Shown here: positions 44,063 through 53,960 of the stretch, one piece after another
How the letters are laid out: each line of letters opens with the position of its first letter
Position numbering within the stretch: the first letter of the stretch is position 1
Source: Cupriavidus necator
GTDB lineage: Bacteria > Pseudomonadota > Gammaproteobacteria > Burkholderiales > Burkholderiaceae
NCBI RefSeq assembly: GCF_013141915.1
Contig: NZ_SROX01000022.1
Coordinates: 56,519 to 120,518, forward strand
DNA: 64,000 nt
Reading direction: 5' to 3'
Position numbers and translations under genes: made by a program
The notes under the pieces: generated by a model
What the model was told of the DNA's origin: nothing
Seen by the model: the letters and a program-made list of their open reading frames with translations, nothing else
Databases searched by the model: none

Positions 44063-45199
44063 TCAGGACTCGATCAGGATACGCAGCATGCGGCGCAGCG
44101 GCTCGGCCGCGCCCCACAGCAGCTGGTCGCCGACCGTGAAGGCCGACAGGTACTCGCCGCCCATCTGCATCTTGCGCAGGCGGCCGACCGGGATGGTCAG
44201 CGTGCCGGTCACGGCTGCGGGCGTCAGGCCGGTCATGCTGGCCTCACGCGTGTTCGGCACCACCTTGGCCCACGGGTTGTGGGCGGCCAGCATGCCTTCG
44301 ATCTCGTCGAGCGGCACATCCTTGCGCAGCTTGATGGTCAGCGCCTGCGAATGGCAGCGCATGGCGCCGATGCGCACGCACAGGCCGTCGACGGCGATCG
44401 GCGTGGCGCCGGTAGCGCCCAGGAAGCCCTCGCCGCGGCCCAGGATCTTGTTGGTCTCGGCGCCGCCCTTCCACTCTTCCTTGGACTGGCCGTTGCCCAG
44501 GTCCTTGTCGATCCAGGGGATCAGGTTGCCGGCCAGCGGCACGCCGAACTGCTTGGTTTCTTCCGCCGACAGGCCGTGCTGGGTCGCCAGGATCTGGCGG
44601 TCGATTTCCAGGATGGCCGACGCCGGGTTGTCCAGCAGCGGCTTCACCGACGCGTTCAGCGTGCCGAACTGGGTCAGCAGTTCGCGCATGTGCTGCGCGC
44701 CACCGCCCGATGCCGCCTGGTACGTCATCGAGGTCATCCACTCGATCAGGTCGGCCTGGAACAGGCCACCCAGGCCCATCAGCATGCAGCTGACCGTGCA
44801 GTTGCCGCCGATGAAGTTCTTTACGCCCTTGGACAGCGCGTCCTTGATCACACCCTGGTTGACCGGATCGAGCACGATGATGGCATCGTCCTTCATCCGC
44901 AGCGACGACGCCGCGTCGATCCAGTAGCCCTTCCAGCCCGCCGCGCGCAGCTTGGGGAAGACCTCGTTGGTGTAGTCGCCGCCCTGGGCGGTCAGCACCA
45001 CGTCGCACTTCTTCAGTGCCTCGATGTCGTTGGCATCCTTCAGCGTGGTTTCGTTCTTCGCCATGGCGGGCGCCTTGCCGCCGGCGTTGGACGTGCTGAA
45101 GAAGACGGGCTCGATATGGTCGAAATCACGCTCTTCCTGCATGCGCTGCATCAGGACGCTGCCGACCATTCCCCGCCAACCGACGAGACCTACAATCAT
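44063..45199 (-). CDS. asd: Aspartate-semialdehyde dehydrogenase Asd
   Basis: A 378-residue NADPH enzyme that reduces aspartyl phosphate to the semialdehyde, the branch point to lysine/diaminopimelate, threonine, isoleucine and methionine. MIVGLVGWRGMVGSVL is the NADP fold and catalytic Cys134 is in GGNCTVSCML, the Gram-negative type. The ATG at 45199 has GAGG upstream. A terminator separates it from leuB, and the 322-base spacer holds a Thr/Ile-rich leader ORF. Confidence 0.96.
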   Translation of the reverse strand: MIVGLVGWRGMVGSVLMQRMQEERDFDHIEPVFFSTSNAGGKAPAMAKNETTLKDANDIEALKKCDVVLTAQGGDYTNEVFPKLRAAGWKGYWIDAASSLRMKDDAIIVLDPVNQGVIKDALSKGVKNFIGGNCTVSCMLMGLGGLFQADLIEWMTSMTYQAASGGGAQHMRELLTQFGTLNASVKPLLDNPASAILEIDRQILATQHGLSAEETKQFGVPLAGNLIPWIDKDLGNGQSKEEWKGGAETNKILGRGEGFLGATGATPIAVDGLCVRIGAMRCHSQALTIKLRKDVPLDEIEGMLAAHNPWAKVVPNTREASMTGLTPAAVTGTLTIPVGRLRKMQMGGEYLSAFTVGDQLLWGAAEPLRRMLRILIES

Positions 45200-45289
45200 G
45201 ATTTACCTCGGATGTGATTTTTACTTCCCCGCCATTTTCCTCGCCCGGCGTGGCTGCGCGGGGAAGACGGGCAGGCACGACGAACGGAT

Positions 45290-45421
45290 CTAGGCGATCG
45301 CGGTTTTAATAATGGTTTTAATCGTCGTTGCGGTCTGGCCGAGCGAAGTCGTGCCGACCGGGCCGCGGGTAGCGGTCAGGGCGACAACAGCAGTCAGGGT
45401 GGACTGGGAGAATCGGGCCAT
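45290..45421 (-). CDS. Putative Thr/Ile/Lys-rich leader peptide of asd
   Basis: A 43-codon frame with ATG at 45421 and TAG at 45290-45292, ending 90 bases before asd. Eleven of 43 residues are Thr, and the C-terminus reads TATTIKTIIKTAIA, packed with Thr, Ile and Lys codons, all end products of the Asd pathway. Its Ile and Lys codons are AT-rich (ATT, AAA) and unlike its surroundings. A TAGACT -10-like element sits 6 bases before the ATG, which could make it nearly leaderless. Downstream, CTTCCCCGC/GCGGGGAAG and GCCCG/CGGGC pairings exclude each other. No U-tract terminator is seen, so classical attenuation is not proven. Confidence 0.55.
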   Translation of the reverse strand: MARFSQSTLTAVVALTATRGPVGTTSLGQTATTIKTIIKTAIA

Positions 45422-45473
45422 CGGCAGAGTCTACACGATTTTGCGGCGCTGCCGCAGCGTGGAAACAAGGGGA

Positions 45474-45511
45474 CGAATGAAACAAGGGCACCGCGTCTGC
45501 GATGCCCCTTT
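45474..45511 (-). terminator. Intrinsic terminator after leuB
   Basis: AAGGGCACCGC and GCGATGCCCCTT form an imperfect GC-rich stem. On the minus strand it is followed by TTGTTTCATT. It begins 11 bases after the leuB stop and isolates asd from the leu genes. Confidence 0.78.
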
Positions 45512-45521
45512 TGCATGTGAC

Positions 45522-46589
45522 TTACAGTGCCGCCAGCACCGCGTCACCCATCTCGCGCGTGCCGACCTGCTTGCAGCCCGGCGTCAGGATGTCGCCGGTG
45601 CGGTAGCCCTGGGCCAGCACCTTCTTGACGGCGTTCTCGATGCGATCGGCCTGCTCGGCCTTGTTCAGCGAGTAGCGCAGCATCATCGCCGCCGACAGGA
45701 TGGTGGCCAGCGGGTTGGCCACGCCCTTGCCGGCGATATCCGGCGCCGAGCCGTGCGACGGCTCGTACAAACCCTTGTTGTTGGCATCCAGCGACGCCGA
45801 CGGCAGCATGCCGATCGAGCCGGTCAGCATCGCCGCCTCGTCCGACAGGATGTCGCCGAACATGTTGCCGGTGACGATCACGTCGAAGCTCTTTGGCGCC
45901 TTGACCAGCTGCATGGCCGCGTTGTCGACATACATGTGCGACAGCTCGACTTCCGGATATTCCTTGCTGACATCGATCACGATGTCCTTCCAGAACTGGA
46001 AGGTCTCGAGCACATTGGCCTTGTCGACGCTGCACAGCTTCTTGCCGCGCTTGGCCGCGGCCTGGAACGCCACATGGGCGATGCGGCGGATTTCCGGCTC
46101 GCTGTAGCGCATGGTGTCGAAGGCTTCGCGCGCGCCCTGGAACAGGCCGTCCGGCGCTTCGCGCAGGCCGCGCGGCTGGCCGAAGTAGATATCGCCGTTC
46201 AGCTCGCGCACGATCAGGATGTCGAGGCCGGCCACCAGCTCGGGCTTCAGGCTCGAGGCGCCGGTCAGCTCCGGATAGCAGATCGCTGGACGGAAGTTGG
46301 CGAACAGCTGCAGGTGCTTGCGCAGGCCAAGGATGGCCTGCTCGGGGCGCAGCGCGCGCTCGAGGCTGTCGTACTTCCAGTCGCCGACGGCGCCGAACAG
46401 GATGGCATCGGCTTGCTTGGCCAGCTTCAGCGTGTTCTCCGGCAGCGGATGGCCCTCGGCCTCGTAGCCGGCGCCGCCAACCGACGCGGTTTCCAGTTCG
46501 AACTTCTCGTCGAGCGCGTTCAGGACCTTGACGGCCTCTGCAACGATTTCGGGACCGATGCCGTCACCCGGCAGGACTGCGATCTTCAT
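45522..46589 (-). CDS. leuB: 3-isopropylmalate dehydrogenase LeuB
   Basis: A 355-residue NAD-dependent decarboxylating dehydrogenase, the third step of leucine synthesis. MKIAVLPGDGIGPEIVAEA, the substrate Arg region RPEQAILGLRKHL and EPSHGSAPDIAGKGVANP are diagnostic. It follows leuD by 22 bases in a leuC-leuD-leuB operon. Confidence 0.96.
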   Translation of the reverse strand: MKIAVLPGDGIGPEIVAEAVKVLNALDEKFELETASVGGAGYEAEGHPLPENTLKLAKQADAILFGAVGDWKYDSLERALRPEQAILGLRKHLQLFANFRPAICYPELTGASSLKPELVAGLDILIVRELNGDIYFGQPRGLREAPDGLFQGAREAFDTMRYSEPEIRRIAHVAFQAAAKRGKKLCSVDKANVLETFQFWKDIVIDVSKEYPEVELSHMYVDNAAMQLVKAPKSFDVIVTGNMFGDILSDEAAMLTGSIGMLPSASLDANNKGLYEPSHGSAPDIAGKGVANPLATILSAAMMLRYSLNKAEQADRIENAVKKVLAQGYRTGDILTPGCKQVGTREMGDAVLAAL

Positions 46590-46611
46590 TGTTGTCTTTC
46601 CTCGTTGAGCC

Positions 46612-47262
46612 TTATCCGACCAGGCGGTTGTTCAGCCACGGCATCTTCGCCACGCGCTCGGCTTCATAGGCCTTGATCTTGTCGGCGTGGCGCAGGGTCA
46701 GGCCGATATCGTCGAAGCCATTCAGCATGCAGTACTTGCGGAACGGGGCGATGTCGAACTCGTAGCCCTGCCCCGACGGTGTCATCACGACCTGCTTGTC
46801 CAGGTCGATGGTGAGCTGGTAGCCGTTGAACGCATTGGTTTCGTTGAACAGGTGGTCGACCTGCTGCTCGCTCAACGCCACCGGCAGCAGGCCGTTCTTG
46901 TAGCAGTTGTTGAAGAAGATGTCGGCAAAGCTGGGCGCGATCACGGCGCGGAAACCGTATTGCGTCAGCGCCCACGGCGCGTGCTCGCGCGAGCTGCCGC
47001 AGCCGAAATTGCGGCGCGCCAGCAGGATCGACGCGCCCTGGTAGCGCGGCTGGTTCAGCACGAAGTCCGGATTCAGCGGACGCTTGCTGTTGTCCATGCC
47101 GGGCTGGCCGACATCCTTGTAGCGCCATTCGTCGAACAGGTTGGGGCCGAAGCCGGTGCGCTGGATCGACTTCAGGAACTGCTTCGGGATGATGGCGTCG
47201 GTATCGACGTTCTCGCGGTCGAGCGGCGCGACCAGGCCGCTGTGTACGGTGAACTTTTCCAT
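46612..47262 (-). CDS. leuD: 3-isopropylmalate dehydratase small subunit LeuD
   Basis: A 216-residue aconitase-swivel subunit that works with LeuC to isomerise 2- and 3-isopropylmalate. NVDTDAIIPKQFLK and NFGCGSSREHAPWAL are hallmark motifs. It lies 19 bases after leuC and 22 before leuB. Confidence 0.96.
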   Translation of the reverse strand: MEKFTVHSGLVAPLDRENVDTDAIIPKQFLKSIQRTGFGPNLFDEWRYKDVGQPGMDNSKRPLNPDFVLNQPRYQGASILLARRNFGCGSSREHAPWALTQYGFRAVIAPSFADIFFNNCYKNGLLPVALSEQQVDHLFNETNAFNGYQLTIDLDKQVVMTPSGQGYEFDIAPFRKYCMLNGFDDIGLTLRHADKIKAYEAERVAKMPWLNNRLVG

Positions 47263-47281
47263 GTGCTCTGTCCTTGCTTGT

Positions 47282-48691
47282 TCAGCCCAGCTTGCGGATA
47301 TCGACGAAATGGCCCTCGATGGCCGCGGCCGCGGCCATCGCCGGGCTCACCAGGTGGGTGCGCCCGCCCGCGCCCTGGCGGCCTTCGAAGTTGCGGTTCG
47401 AGGTCGAGGCGCAGCGCTCGCCGGCGTCGAGGCGGTCGGCATTCATCGCCAGGCACATCGAGCAGCCCGGCTCGCGCCATTCAAAGCCAGCCGCCTTGAA
47501 TATCTGGTCCAGGCCTTCGCGCTCGGCCTGCTCCTTGACCAGGCCCGAGCCCGGCACCACCATCGCCAGCTTCACGTTGGCGGCAACCTTGCGGCCCAGC
47601 TTCTGCACCACCCACGCGGCGGCGCGCATGTCCTCGATGCGGCTGTTGGTGCACGAGCCGATGAAGACCTTGTCGATATTGATGCTCTCGACCGGCACGT
47701 TGGGCTGCAGGCCCATGTATTCCAGCGCGCGCTCCATCGCGTTGCGCTTGTTGGGGTCCTTTTCCTTCTCGGGATCCGGCACGCGGTCTTCGATGCTGAT
47801 CACCATTTCCGGCGACGTGCCCCAGGTTACCTGGGGGCGTACGTCTTCCGCGCGCAGCTCGACCACCTGGTCAAAGTGCGCGCCGGCGTCGGAATGCAGC
47901 GTGCGCCAGTAGCGCACGGCCTGCTCCCATTCAACGCCCTGCGGCGCGTACGGGCGGCCCTTGACGTATTCGAGCGTGACGTCGTCCACCGCCACCAGGC
48001 CGGCGCGCGCGCCGGCTTCGATGGCCATGTTGCAGACCGTCATGCGGCCTTCCATGGTCAGGTCGCGGATGGCCGAGCCGGCGAACTCGATGGTGTAGCC
48101 GGTGCCGCCCGCGGTACCGATCTTGCCGATCACGGCCAGCACGATGTCTTTGGCGGTGCAGCCCCGCGGCAGCTTGCCTTCGACCTTGACCAGCATGTTC
48201 TTGGCCTTCTTGCCCAGCAGCGTCTGCGTGGCCAGCACGTGCTCGACTTCCGAGGTGCCGATGCCGTGCGCCAGCGCGCCGAAAGCGCCGTGCGTGCTGG
48301 TATGCGAGTCGCCGCACACCACCGTCATGCCCGGCAGCGTCGCGCCCTGCTCCGGCCCGATCACGTGCACGATGCCCTGGCGATGGTCGTTCATCTTGAA
48401 CTGGGTGATGCCGTAGCTGTCGCAGTTCGCATCCAGCGTATCGACCTGCAGCTTCGACACCGGATCGGCGATGCCCTGGCTGCGATCCGTGGTCGGCACG
48501 TTGTGGTCCGACACCGCCAGGTTGGCGCTGATGCGCCACACCGGGCGCTGCGCCAGCTTCAGGCCCTCGAACGCCTGCGGGCTGGTCACTTCATGCAGCA
48601 GGTGGCGGTCGATGTAGAGCAGCGTGGTGCCGTCTTCCTCGACGTGGACGGTGTGGTCATCCCAGAGTTTGTCGTAGAGCGTCTTGGCCAT
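47282..48691 (-). CDS. leuC: 3-isopropylmalate dehydratase large subunit LeuC
   Basis: A 469-residue iron-sulphur dehydratase subunit. The [4Fe-4S] ligands are in FIGSCTNSR and PGCSMCLAMN, and VCGDSHTSTHGAFGALAHGIGTSEVEHV is the aconitase signature. The ATG at 48691 gives the standard MAKTLYDKLWD start; a GTG 49 codons upstream in frame adds a non-conserved Arg-rich stretch. It heads the leuCDB operon. Confidence 0.96.
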   Translation of the reverse strand: MAKTLYDKLWDDHTVHVEEDGTTLLYIDRHLLHEVTSPQAFEGLKLAQRPVWRISANLAVSDHNVPTTDRSQGIADPVSKLQVDTLDANCDSYGITQFKMNDHRQGIVHVIGPEQGATLPGMTVVCGDSHTSTHGAFGALAHGIGTSEVEHVLATQTLLGKKAKNMLVKVEGKLPRGCTAKDIVLAVIGKIGTAGGTGYTIEFAGSAIRDLTMEGRMTVCNMAIEAGARAGLVAVDDVTLEYVKGRPYAPQGVEWEQAVRYWRTLHSDAGAHFDQVVELRAEDVRPQVTWGTSPEMVISIEDRVPDPEKEKDPNKRNAMERALEYMGLQPNVPVESINIDKVFIGSCTNSRIEDMRAAAWVVQKLGRKVAANVKLAMVVPGSGLVKEQAEREGLDQIFKAAGFEWREPGCSMCLAMNADRLDAGERCASTSNRNFEGRQGAGGRTHLVSPAMAAAAAIEGHFVDIRKLG

Positions 48692-49044
48692 GATGCGATG
48701 GCGGGACCGATGGCCGTGCCTGGGCAGGCCGGCCTGCGGGGACCGCGCAGTAGTTTGCAGGGGTTTTGTCCGCTTCGTTCGCGGCGGGCGAACCGGCGCG
48801 CGATCGTGGCGATCGCGCCGGAAGTTGCTGAAAGCCACTGGAAGCGCGCGTTATTTCAAGCGTTGCGGCAATGCTTGACTTGGCAATCGATTATGCCACA
48901 GGGGGTATGGCGCTCGGTCCCCTGCCCGGTCCCCGAAGGGGGCTGCAATGTAATGTGATTGGCGAAAGGGGGATTTCGCGTATGGCGAAAACGCGGATGG
49001 CAGCAGAAAGCGGCCGCCGCGGCAAGCGCGGCGGCCGGCCGGCA
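48692..49044 (-). promoter_or_regulatory. leuC upstream region
   Basis: 353 bases between livF and leuC. On the minus strand a CATAAT hexamer near 48890 could be a -10 element. A long inverted repeat, CCGGCGCG(C)GATCG with CGATCGCGCCGG, occupies 48793-48821 in the leader and might be an operator or attenuator. No Leu-rich leader peptide was found. No clear terminator for livF is visible. Confidence 0.45.
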
Positions 49045-49745
<701 letters not shown>

Positions 49746-49746
<1 letters not shown>

Positions 49747-50543
49747 CAGTCCTCTCCCAGGTAGGCCTTGATCACGCGCGGGTCGTTGCGCACCGCTTCG
49801 GGCTTGCCGATCACGATGGGCTTGCCGTGTTCCATCACCAGGATGCGGTCGGACACGCCCATCACCAGGCTCATGTCGTGCTCGATCAGAAGCACGGCAA
49901 TGCCGAACTCGCGGCGCAGCTGGTCGATCAGCTGCTGCAGCTCGATCTTCTCCTGCGGGTTCAGGCCGGCGGCGGGCTCGTCGAGCATCAGCAGCCGGGG
50001 CTGGGTGATCATGCAGCGCGCGATCTCGAGCCGGCGCTGGTGGCCGTAAGAAAGCGTGCCCGCTTCGCGGTTGGCGACGCTGGTCAGGCCCATGCGCTCC
50101 AGCCACTGGCCGGCACGCTGCAGCGCTGCGCGCTCGGCGCGGCGGTAGGCCGGCGTCGCGAACAACCCGCGCAGGATGCCGGACTGCACCTGCAGGTGTT
50201 GCGCCACCAGCAGGTTCTCGACCACGGTCAGGTTGCGGAACAGGCGGATGTTCTGGAACGTGCGCACCAGGCCCTTGCGCGCCACCATATGGCTCGGCAG
50301 GCCGGCAATGGCATGCCCGTCCAGCGAGACCTCGCCCGCGGTCGGCTTGTAGAAGCCGCCGACGCAGTTGAACACCGTGGTCTTGCCGGCGCCATTGGGG
50401 CCGATGATGGCGAAGACCTCATCCTTGCGCACATCGAAATCGATGCCGTCGACGGCCAGCAGGCCGCCGAAGCGCATCTGCAGGCCCGACACCTTCAGCA
50501 GTTCTGCCGTGGTATGGCTCGGCGCATTCATTGCTGCACTCAT
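49746..50543 (-). CDS. livG: Branched-chain amino acid ABC transporter ATPase LivG
   Basis: A 265-residue ATPase. Walker A GPNGAGKTT, the LivG-type VRTFQNIRLFRNLTVVENLLVAQH, signature LSYGHQRRLEIARCM and Walker B LLMLDEPAAGLN are visible. The start at 50543 overlaps the livM stop by four bases (ATGA); an internal ATG at 50531 is also possible. It is the fourth gene of the liv operon. Confidence 0.94.
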
Positions 50544-51820
50544 CGGGGAAGCTCCACGTGCGGGCGGCTCGCGGGCAGCAGGCCCTGCGGACGCCACATC
50601 ATCATCAGCACCATCACCAGGCCGAAGATCAGCATGCGATATTCGGCAAAGCCACGTGCCACTTCGGGCAGCACGGTCAGCAGGATCGCCGCCAGGATCA
50701 CTCCCAGCTGCGAGCCCATGCCGCCCAGCACCACCACGGCCAGTACCAGCGCCGATTCGATGAAGGTGAACGACTCCGGATTGACCAGGCCCTGGCGCGC
50801 GGCAAAGAACGCGCCGCCCAGGCCGGCGAACGAGGCGCCCAGCGTGAACGCCGACAGCTTGATGCGGGTCGGGTTCAGGCCCAGCGAACGGCAGGCGATT
50901 TCGTCCTCGCGGAGCGCCTCCCAGGCGCGCCCCATCGGCATGCGGATCAGCCGGCTGGTCACGAACAGCGTGAAGCCGACCAGCAGCAGCGCGATCAGGT
51001 AAAGGAAGATCACCATGTGCTGGCTGGCGTAATCCAGGCCGATCAGCTCGTGGAAGGTGCGCGCGCCCTCGACGCTGGCGCTGCGCGCCATTTCGATGCC
51101 GAACACGCTGGGCTTGGGAATGCCCGAGACCCCGTCGGGGCCGCCGGTCAGGCTGGTCAGGTTGTTCAGCAGCAGGCGGATGATCTCGCCGAAGCCGAGC
51201 GTGACGATGGCCAGGTAATCGCCGCGCAGGCGCAGCACCGGGAAACCGAGCAGGAAACCGAAGCCCGCCGACATCGCCGCCGCGATCGGCAGGCATTCCC
51301 AGAAGGTCAGGCCGAAGTACTGGTTCAGCAGTGCGTAGGTATAGCCGCCCACGGCATAGAAGCCGACATAGCCCAGGTCGAGCAGGCCGGCATAGCCCAC
51401 CACGATATTCAGGCCGAGGCCCAGGATCACGTAGATCAGCGCCAGCGTGGCCACGTCGACCGCGCCGCGCGAACCGAAGAACGGCCACACCAGCCCCACC
51501 GCCAGCAGCACCCACACCGCCACGCGCTGCTGCTGCGCGCCCAGCGCCGGCAGCGCCGGCAGGCGCACCGCGCTGCCGGCGCGCGTCAGCATCGGCTTGA
51601 ACAGCTGGAACAGGAATACCGCGGCCACGGCGATCCATACGGGCCGCCAGTGCGGTTCCAGCACCACCTTGTAGCCCTCCAGCTTGAGCTGCAGGCCGAG
51701 GATGGGGATGGTCAGGATGGCGGTCATCACCGCCGCCGTGATCGCGTTCTTCAACGACTGGCCCGGCGTGGCGCCGCGCACGGCTTGTCCGGCGGACATT
51801 GCAGAAACTTGGTTGGTCAT
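50540..51820 (-). CDS. livM: Branched-chain amino acid ABC transporter permease LivM
   Basis: A 426-residue permease with about ten membrane helices. GLNIVVGYAGLLDLGYVGFYAVGGYTYALL and the ATPase-contact loop MPMGRAWEALREDEIACRSLGLN are diagnostic. It is longer than minimal LivM proteins because of an N-terminal extension of about 100 residues with extra hydrophobic segments, as in E. coli LivM. It forms the inner-membrane channel with LivH. Confidence 0.94.
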   Translation of the reverse strand: MTNQVSAMSAGQAVRGATPGQSLKNAITAAVMTAILTIPILGLQLKLEGYKVVLEPHWRPVWIAVAAVFLFQLFKPMLTRAGSAVRLPALPALGAQQQRVAVWVLLAVGLVWPFFGSRGAVDVATLALIYVILGLGLNIVVGYAGLLDLGYVGFYAVGGYTYALLNQYFGLTFWECLPIAAAMSAGFGFLLGFPVLRLRGDYLAIVTLGFGEIIRLLLNNLTSLTGGPDGVSGIPKPSVFGIEMARSASVEGARTFHELIGLDYASQHMVIFLYLIALLLVGFTLFVTSRLIRMPMGRAWEALREDEIACRSLGLNPTRIKLSAFTLGASFAGLGGAFFAARQGLVNPESFTFIESALVLAVVVLGGMGSQLGVILAAILLTVLPEVARGFAEYRMLIFGLVMVLMMMWRPQGLLPASRPHVELPR

Positions 51821-51832
51821 GTCTCGCCTCCC

Positions 51833-52759
51833 TCAGACCTTTTCGACATCGGGCTTGCCCAGCAGCCCGGTCGGACGGAACAGCAGCACCAGCACCAGCA
51901 GGCTGAATGCGACCACGTCCTTGTATTCGGCCGGCATGTAGCCCGAGGCGAAGGTTTCCGCCAGGCCCAGCAGCACGCCGCCGAGCATCGCGCCGGGGAT
52001 GCTGCCGATGCCGCCCAGCACCGCCGCGGTAAAGGCCTTGATGCCGGCAATGAAGCCGATGAAGGGATTGAGCTTGCCGATGGTCAGTCCGATCAGCACG
52101 CCGCCCACCGCCGCCAGCATCGCGCCCAGCACGAAGGTGAACGAGATCACCTTGTTGGTGTCGATGCCCAGCAGGTTGGCCATGCGCATGTCCTCGGCGC
52201 AGGCGCGGCAGGCGCGGCCCATGCGCGAGCGGCCGATGAACAGCGTCAGCGCCACCATCAGCGCCAGCGTCACGCCGACGATCAGCAGGCGCGAGTACGG
52301 CACCGTGACGGTGAAGTCACCGCCCATCTGGAACTCGATGGCGCCCGAGATCAGCACGGGCACCGACACATCGCGCGCGCCCTGCCCGATCTGGACATAG
52401 TTCTGCAGGAAGATCGACATGCCGATGGCGGAGATCAGCGGCACCAGCCGCGGCCCGCCGCGCAAGGGCCGGTAAGCCACCCGCTCGACCGCATAGCCGT
52501 AGACGCCGGTGACCAGCACCGAGACCAGCAAGGCGGCACCGAGCACCAGCGGCAGGGGGTAGCCGGCCTGGGCGCCGATGGCGGTGAGCGTGACCAGGCC
52601 GACATAGGCACCGATCATGTAAATCTCGCCGTGCGCGAAATTGATCATGCCGATGATGCCGTAGACCATTGTGTAGCCGATGGCGATCAGCGCATAGATC
52701 GCACCCAGCGTCAGGCCGTTGACCAGCTGCTGGGTGAACTGTGGAAGGAATTCATTCAT
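51833..52759 (-). CDS. livH: Branched-chain amino acid ABC transporter permease LivH
   Basis: A 308-residue permease with about eight helices. QQLVNGLTLGAIYALIAIGYTMVYGIIGMINFAHGEIYMIG is the LivH N-terminus, and RACAEDMRMANLLGIDTNKVI is the coupling loop. It starts the membrane/ATPase part of the liv operon, 12 bases before livM and 85 bases after the binding-protein gene, across a strong hairpin. Confidence 0.94.
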   Translation of the reverse strand: MNEFLPQFTQQLVNGLTLGAIYALIAIGYTMVYGIIGMINFAHGEIYMIGAYVGLVTLTAIGAQAGYPLPLVLGAALLVSVLVTGVYGYAVERVAYRPLRGGPRLVPLISAIGMSIFLQNYVQIGQGARDVSVPVLISGAIEFQMGGDFTVTVPYSRLLIVGVTLALMVALTLFIGRSRMGRACRACAEDMRMANLLGIDTNKVISFTFVLGAMLAAVGGVLIGLTIGKLNPFIGFIAGIKAFTAAVLGGIGSIPGAMLGGVLLGLAETFASGYMPAEYKDVVAFSLLVLVLLFRPTGLLGKPDVEKV

Positions 52760-52795
52760 TGGGGAAGCCTCAGGAACTTGAAGCCCGATACCAGA

Positions 52796-52824
52796 ACGCC
52801 CCGCCCGGGGTACGGGCGGGGCGT
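52796..52824 (-). terminator. Intercistronic hairpin between the liv binding protein and livH
   Basis: A perfect 11-bp GC stem (ACGCCCCGCCC with GGGCGGGGCGT) has a seven-base loop. The U tract is poor (TTCTGG). It is more likely a partial terminator or 3'-end stabiliser that raises the binding protein over the permeases. Confidence 0.65.
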
Positions 52825-52844
52825 GTGCGGGAAGGAGCGCCTGC

Positions 52845-53960
52845 TTAGTTCGCGGCGGTCTTGCTGGCGTCCTTGTGCCAGGTGTAGACCACGAACTTGA
52901 AGGACTTCAGGTCGCCCTTGGCGTCGTACTCGACCTTGCCGATCGGCGTGGTGAAGGCGTTCTTGTGCATGTACGCCGCGACCTTGGTGGGATCGGTGCT
53001 CTTGGCGCCGGCGATGGCGTCGCCGATGATCTTGACCGCGGCATAGGCCGGCATCTGGAACGGACCGTTGGCGTCACGCTTCTTGTCGGCAAAGGCCTTG
53101 ACCAGGCCGGCGTTGGCCGGATCGGCCGAGAAGTCGGCCGGCAGCGTCACCAGCATGCCTTCCGACGACGGGCCGGCGATCGCGGTCACGTCCTTGTTGC
53201 CCACGCCCTCGGGGCCCATGAAGGTGGCCTTCACGCCCTGCTCGCGCGCCTGGCGCAGCAGCAGGCCCATTTCCGGGTGGTAGCCGCCGAAGTAGACAAA
53301 GTCCACGCCCTGCGACTTCAGCTTGGTGATCACGGCCGAGTAGTCCGAGTCGCCGGCGTTGATGCCTTCGAACACGGCCACCGGGATCTTGGCGGCTTCC
53401 AGGTCCTTCTTTACCGAGCTGGCGATGCCCTGGCCGTACGACTGCTTGTCGTGCAGCACGGCGACCTTCTTCGGCTTGACCTTGTTGATGATGTACTGGG
53501 CCGCGGCCGGACCCTGCTGGTCGTCGCGACCGATGGTGCGGAAGATGAAGTTGCGCTTCTTGGTCTCGGTCAGCTGCGGCGCGGTGGCCGACGGCGTGAC
53601 CATCACGATGCCTTCGTTCTCGTAGATGTCCGAGGCCGGGATGGTCGAGCCCGAGCAGACGTGGCCGATCACGTACTTGATGTTCTGGCTGACGATCTTG
53701 TTGGCCACCGCCACGGCCTGCTTCGGCTCGCAGGCGTCGTCCATCAGCACCACTTCGAACTTGTTGCCGCCGGCGCCGCCAGCGGCGTTGATCTGTTCGA
53801 CGGCGGTCAGCGCACCGGCCTTGACCATGTCGCCATACTGCGCCACCGAGCCGCTCATCGGGCCGGCAATGGCGATCTTCACGGTTTCAGCGTTGGCGGC
53901 GGCGCCGAAGGTAGCCAGCATGGCAGCCAGCGAAATGGTGGTAAGACGGGACAGCGTCAT
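52845..53960 (-). CDS. Branched-chain amino acid ABC transporter substrate-binding protein
   Basis: A 371-residue periplasmic LivJ/LivK-type receptor. The signal peptide ends at ANA (residue 24). ETVKIAIAGPMSGSVAQYGDM, the Cys pair in MDDACEPKQAVAVANKIV and VIGHVCSGSTIPASDIYENEG, and FRTIGRDDQQGPAAAQYI are hallmark features; the two Cys probably form the usual disulfide. It heads the liv operon, with AGGAGCTCC just before the ATG at 53960. Leucine/isoleucine/valine is the likely ligand class. Confidence 0.94.
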   Translation of the reverse strand: MTLSRLTTISLAAMLATFGAAANAETVKIAIAGPMSGSVAQYGDMVKAGALTAVEQINAAGGAGGNKFEVVLMDDACEPKQAVAVANKIVSQNIKYVIGHVCSGSTIPASDIYENEGIVMVTPSATAPQLTETKKRNFIFRTIGRDDQQGPAAAQYIINKVKPKKVAVLHDKQSYGQGIASSVKKDLEAAKIPVAVFEGINAGDSDYSAVITKLKSQGVDFVYFGGYHPEMGLLLRQAREQGVKATFMGPEGVGNKDVTAIAGPSSEGMLVTLPADFSADPANAGLVKAFADKKRDANGPFQMPAYAAVKIIGDAIAGAKSTDPTKVAAYMHKNAFTTPIGKVEYDAKGDLKSFKFVVYTWHKDASKTAAN

